A stretch of DNA of 7,684 nucleotides. Source: Vulcanimicrobiota bacterium. Lineage in GTDB: Bacteria; Eremiobacterota; Eremiobacteria; Baltobacterales; Baltobacteraceae. Both the position numbers and the translations under genes were made by a program. Positions within the stretch are counted from its first letter, which is position 1. Every line of letters begins with the position of its first letter. The notes beneath the pieces were generated by a model that made no database searches, was not told the origin of the DNA, and was given only the letters and a program-made list of their open reading frames with translations. Positions 6,401 through 7,684 of this stretch are shown piece by piece. Location: assembly GCA_028287545.1 (NCBI GenBank), contig JAQBPL010000053.1, positions 1 through 7,684 on the forward strand, in the 5' to 3' direction.

Positions 6401-6752
6401 GCCGGCCGGTCGCGCTGAGGACGGCGTTCTGCACGTCGGCCTGCGCGAGATCAATGCTTTTCGCGAGATCGAAGGTGGCGGTGATCGTCACCGATCCGTC
6501 GGCGTTGCTGCTGGAGGTGATGTACCGCAGGCCGGGCACGCCGTTCACCGCCTCTTCGAGCGGCGTCGTCACCGACGCTTCGACGGTGGCGGCGTCGGCG
6601 CCGAGGTACTGCGCGGTCACGGTGATGACCGGCGGAGCGATCTTCGGATACTGCGAGATCGGCAGCGTCGGAATCGCGACGAGGCCCGCGGTGAAGATGA
6701 CGAGGGAACAGACCGCCGCGAAGATCGGGCGGCGCAGGAAAAATCCGATCAT
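3492..6752 (-). CDS. RND (HAE1/AcrB-type) multidrug efflux permease with atypical C-terminal tail
   Basis: Inner-membrane proton-driven pump subunit of a tripartite exporter, 1086 residues (AcrB 1049). The N-terminus MIGFFLRRPIFA is typical of the family. TM1 is followed by the first periplasmic half (ISQYPKIAPP at 32-41, QADVQNA near 104-110). TM4 has the proton-relay pair D408/D409 (GLVVDDAIVVIEN), and TM10-TM11 have K935 (GLASKNAIL) and R967 (RLRPILMTS), matching AcrB D407, D408, K940 and R971. The second TM block starts near 533, with the second periplasmic half at about 555-865. Nothing essential is missing. After the last helix (to about 1023) there is a 63-residue tail, longer than AcrB's, whose 1053-1080 portion looks like a WD40-type blade (DGTLLA). 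GGAG lies 8 nt before ATG 6752. Divergent from a MarR gene; no adaptor or outer-membrane channel gene is adjacent, so partners must be encoded elsewhere. Substrate unknown. Confidence 0.96.
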   Translation of the reverse strand: MIGFFLRRPIFAAVCSLVIFTAGLVAIPTLPISQYPKIAPPVITVTAQYLGADAATVEASVTTPLEEAVNGVPGLRYITSSSNADGSVTITATFDLAKSIDLAQADVQNAVLSATGRLPAEVQRTGVVVQKSSSAFILGIAMVSNNPQYDYGWLSNFTEIHVLNAIKRVKGVGNVLLFGSRKYAMRLWLDPHRLAQNNLTAPDLVAALSSQNVQVAAGALGASPTSKSQPFQIGLSATGRLGNPEEFRNVVLRSDPDGGAVRVRDVGRVELGAEDYSTFTSWNGAVTIGMGVTQQPDANALESAKAVRARLDELAKTFPPGVHYVIPFDPTLFVTESIKEVTITLAVSIALVVLVIFLFLQNWRMTLIPLMTIPISLIGTFALMKALGFSINTLTLFGLTLATGLVVDDAIVVIENIARFVQDKKMGAFEGAEAAMREITGAVIATSLVLLAVFVPVAFFPGSTGLLYKQFALTIAASISISLFIALTLTPTLSALLLSRPVDAPPRFLRPIEAAIESVRRLYRRVLPHIVAWRFVVLGVFVAALALTAYTFKTTTTGFIPDEDQGYLVTMIQTPEGTSIEGERRFADRIAAIARANAPEIEGTFQIDGFNFFGPASNHSLIFLPLRPWGDRAGRDHTYASIIARLQPLYFGVPGGSAYIFNPPAIQGVGNFGGFQFEVLDTANVGISALTASTYGLLGPANGDPALNAVFTTFRADSPRLALEVDRQKIAALHVPIDNVFGTMQAYFGSQYVNDFDYLNRSYRVYVQADQQFRSRPDDLASAYVRANGGGMVPLSSLVRVTSTKAPPTITHYDLFRSIEIDGQPKPGVGSGDAIAAMESVAQSRLPLGTRFEWTGLTLDQIEGGSAAALIFGLGVFMVFLVLAAQYESFLDPLVILLAVPLAILGALWAVNLRHLPSDVFVQIGFVMLVGLASKNAILIVEFANQLRAGGRDAADAVQQAARTRLRPILMTSLAFVFGIVPLVTATGAGSASRNSLGTALFGGMILSTLLNLIVVPVLYVVVERLRERVHRSKAVHPKVRRYDEETLLAASMAFASDGTLLAVTGSNGDRRTVRIATLGERPAGD

Positions 6753-6784
6753 GCCGCCGGCTCCGGAGCGAAGTCTTCAATGGT

Positions 6785-6797
6785 ACTGATAGTCAGC
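6785..6797. promoter_or_regulatory. MarR-type operator-like box A, ACTGA-TAG-TCAGC
   Basis: Inverted repeat CTGA / TCAG with a 3-nt centre, preceded by A and followed by C. The same 13-bp pattern recurs at 6817-6829. The box overlaps the candidate RND -10 and ends about 33 bp before the RND start. A further half site CTGAC at 6802-6806 forms GTCAG-N5-CTGAC with its right arm. Likely ligand is the adjacent MarR protein (inference). Confidence 0.55.
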
Positions 6798-6822
6798 ATA
6801 TCTGACGGTCTATCACACTGAA
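6795..6822 (-). promoter_or_regulatory. Candidate promoter of the RND gene
   Basis: Minus-strand TTCAGT (plus 6817-6822) and TATGCT (plus 6795-6800) are 16 bp apart, about 40 bp upstream of the RND start. The -35 match is modest (3 of 6). Each hexamer lies within one of the two ACTGA-N3-TCAGC boxes, the arrangement expected of a MarR-repressed promoter. I could not assign a convincing plus-strand promoter for marR in the same gap. Confidence 0.4.
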
Positions 6823-6829
6823 CGTCAGC
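6817..6829. promoter_or_regulatory. MarR-type operator-like box B, ACTGA-ACG-TCAGC
   Basis: Second copy of the ACTGA-N3-TCAGC pattern, 32 bp (about three helical turns) from box A, so two dimers would sit on the same DNA face. It overlaps the candidate RND -35 and lies 63 bp upstream of the MarR start, so it is placed to act on both genes. Confidence 0.55.
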
Positions 6830-6891
6830 GCAAGGTTGCGGAGCAGGCGCCGTAAGGTGAATCCCCCGGCGGACGGGAAGAAAACTCGCGC

Positions 6892-7455
6892 ATGAGAGAG
6901 CGCCGAACGCAGGAGGTTCAAGACCGCTGCCGCGCCGAGGGGTACCCCGAGGCGCTGATTACCTGCCCGGACTTCGTGCTCTCGACGCTGGCCGTGTCGG
7001 TCACGCACCTCGTCGAGTCGGCGATCGAGCCGCTCGGCTTGCGCATGCGCCACTATCGTTTGCTGCGGATGCTGCTCGGCAGCGGCCCTCAGCGTCAGAG
7101 CGCCGTCGGAGCCGCGCTCGGGATCGATCGCACATCGGTGGTTGCACTGATCGACGAGATCGAAGCCGCCGGCTTGGCCCGGCGCGAGCGCGACCCGGAC
7201 GACCGCCGCGCATATGTCGTCGTGCTCACCGCAAAGGGACGGCGCGCTGCGCAGCGGGCCGTCGAGAGCGTTTCGGTCGCCGAGGCGGCGATGTTCGGCC
7301 CGCTCACCGCGACGGAGAAGAACAACCTGCAAAACCTCGCGACCCGCCTGCTCGCCGAACGCGGGCCGATCGCGGAGCGCCACCGCGCAGAGTCGCTCTC
7401 CCTGCTCGAACGCAGCCCAGTCCCGCCGCGCGCGCGCCGCCGGCCGCGCGTCTAG
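6892..7455 (+). CDS. MarR-family transcriptional regulator
   Basis: Dimeric winged-helix regulator of 187 residues, longer than the usual 140-160 because of a charged N-terminal arm (1-25) and a basic, Pro/Arg-rich C-terminus (175-187). Dimerisation helix at about 28-48 (VLSTLAVSVTHLVESAI), then LGLRMRHYRLLRMLL (48-62). The helix-turn-helix includes LGIDRTSVVALIDEIEAAG (76-94), and the wing has the diagnostic RRERDPDDRRAYVVVLTAKG (97-116). A C-terminal helix pair follows (MFGPLTATEKNNLQNLATRLL). ATG 6892 is the only ATG that keeps the dimerisation helix; its ribosome site (GGGAAG, about 11 nt away) is mediocre, and GTG 6976 would cut into that helix. It is divergent from the RND pump, with paired inverted repeats between, so it probably represses the pump and itself. 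Cys13 and Cys25 are present, but a redox role is only a possibility. Confidence 0.93.
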   Translation: MRERRTQEVQDRCRAEGYPEALITCPDFVLSTLAVSVTHLVESAIEPLGLRMRHYRLLRMLLGSGPQRQSAVGAALGIDRTSVVALIDEIEAAGLARRERDPDDRRAYVVVLTAKGRRAAQRAVESVSVAEAAMFGPLTATEKNNLQNLATRLLAERGPIAERHRAESLSLLERSPVPPRARRRPRV

Positions 7456-7466
7456 TCCGACCTCGG

Positions 7467-7487
7467 CGCCCCCGTGAGAGGGGAGCG
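7467..7487 (+). terminator. Possible terminator after the MarR gene
   Basis: CGC-CCCC (7467-7473) can pair with GGGG-A-GCG (7480-7487), giving seven G-C pairs with one bulged A and the six-base loop GTGAGA, then ATTT. It starts 11 nt after the marR stop. The T-tract is short, so efficiency as an intrinsic terminator is doubtful. Confidence 0.35.
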
Positions 7488-7529
7488 ATTTCGGGTACGA
7501 GGTCCGGCACGATTGGTGAGGGCTCCTCG

Positions 7530-7684
7530 ATGGCTGTTCCCAGGATCACGCGCCGGCGCTTTCTGCGCCGCGCGGTGCTGCCCACGATCGCCGCAAGTCT
7601 CGGACTCGGCGAACCGCGCCTGAGCGCGGCGGTCGCCGCGGTTTCGTCGATCACGGTTCTCCCTGCGCGCGGGCCAGGCGAAAT
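7530..7684 (+). CDS. Tat-exported protein of unknown function (5' end only)
   Basis: ATG 7530 opens a frame to the right edge (51 codons plus 2 bases). A good ribosome site, GGTGAGGG, lies 7 nt upstream. Residues 7-13, TRRRFLR, match the twin-arginine consensus (S/T)RRxFLK closely. They are followed by a moderately hydrophobic stretch (AVLPTIAASLGLG, 15-27) and an Ala-rich possible cleavage region (about 32-37), so export as a folded, perhaps cofactor-bearing, periplasmic or secreted protein is expected. The mature part seen (SITVLPARGPGE) is too short to identify a family. It is co-directional with marR, 74 bp downstream, with a possible weak terminator between, so it may or may not be cotranscribed. 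Confidence 0.75.
   Translation, partial: MAVPRITRRRFLRRAVLPTIAASLGLGEPRLSAAVAAVSSITVLPARGPGE

Noticed and set aside
6911..6916. Perfect AGGAGG early in the MarR gene suggesting a later start
   Set aside because: No in-frame ATG, GTG or TTG lies at a usable distance downstream, so it does not define a start.
1..7684. CRISPR array, tRNA/rRNA, insertion sequence, prophage or toxin-antitoxin module
   Set aside because: No regularly spaced repeats, RNA gene signatures, transposase or integrase motifs, or toxin/antitoxin pairs seen on either strand.

Overview
The window is G+C-rich throughout, with strong G/C preference at third codon positions. It encodes an HAE1-type RND pump, which works across two membranes, so the source is probably a high-GC diderm (Gram-negative-type) bacterium. 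Nothing here fixes the phylum. The gene set (two efflux transporters, each divergent from its own small regulator, a short-chain dehydrogenase, a hypothetical gene and a Tat-exported protein) looks like a chromosomal drug/xenobiotic-resistance neighbourhood of a soil or environmental organism. I see no phage, IS, CRISPR, tRNA or rRNA.

Layout, left to right. (1) 1-1242, minus: the N-terminal 414 residues of a DHA2/EmrB-QacA type MFS drug transporter that runs off the left edge. (2) 1243-1338: a compact divergent control region with back-to-back promoters and two CTTG-N7-CAAG boxes. (3) 1339-1827, plus: an HxlR-family regulator with the family's N-terminal cysteine. (4) 1844-2605, minus: a classical SDR oxidoreductase, convergent with hxlR. 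Only 16 bp separate the two stop codons, and both stops lie in the arms of one inverted repeat. (5) 2606-2736: a divergent region holding a perfect 10+10 bp palindrome over the SDR promoter. (6) 2737-3363, plus: an unrecognised, mostly helical protein. (7) 3364-3491: a non-coding convergent spacer made of short inverted and direct repeats, REP-like. (8) 3492-6752, minus: a complete RND permease (1086 aa) with an unusual C-terminal tail resembling one WD40/beta-propeller blade. No membrane-fusion protein or outer-membrane factor gene lies beside it. (9) 6753-6891: a divergent control region with two ACTGA-N3-TCAGC boxes 32 bp apart. (10) 6892-7455, plus: a MarR-family regulator. (11) 7530-end, plus: the start of a protein with a textbook Tat signal.

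Inferred working model: two independent sensor/pump pairs (HxlR with MFS, MarR with RND), each autoregulated from a shared divergent promoter region, plus an NADP(H)-type SDR under a separate palindromic operator. Together they could form an inducible response to small toxic organics. The protein families are ordinary. The most informative parts of the window are the three operator-like repeat arrangements and the RND tail; I do not see convincing evidence for a wholly new system.
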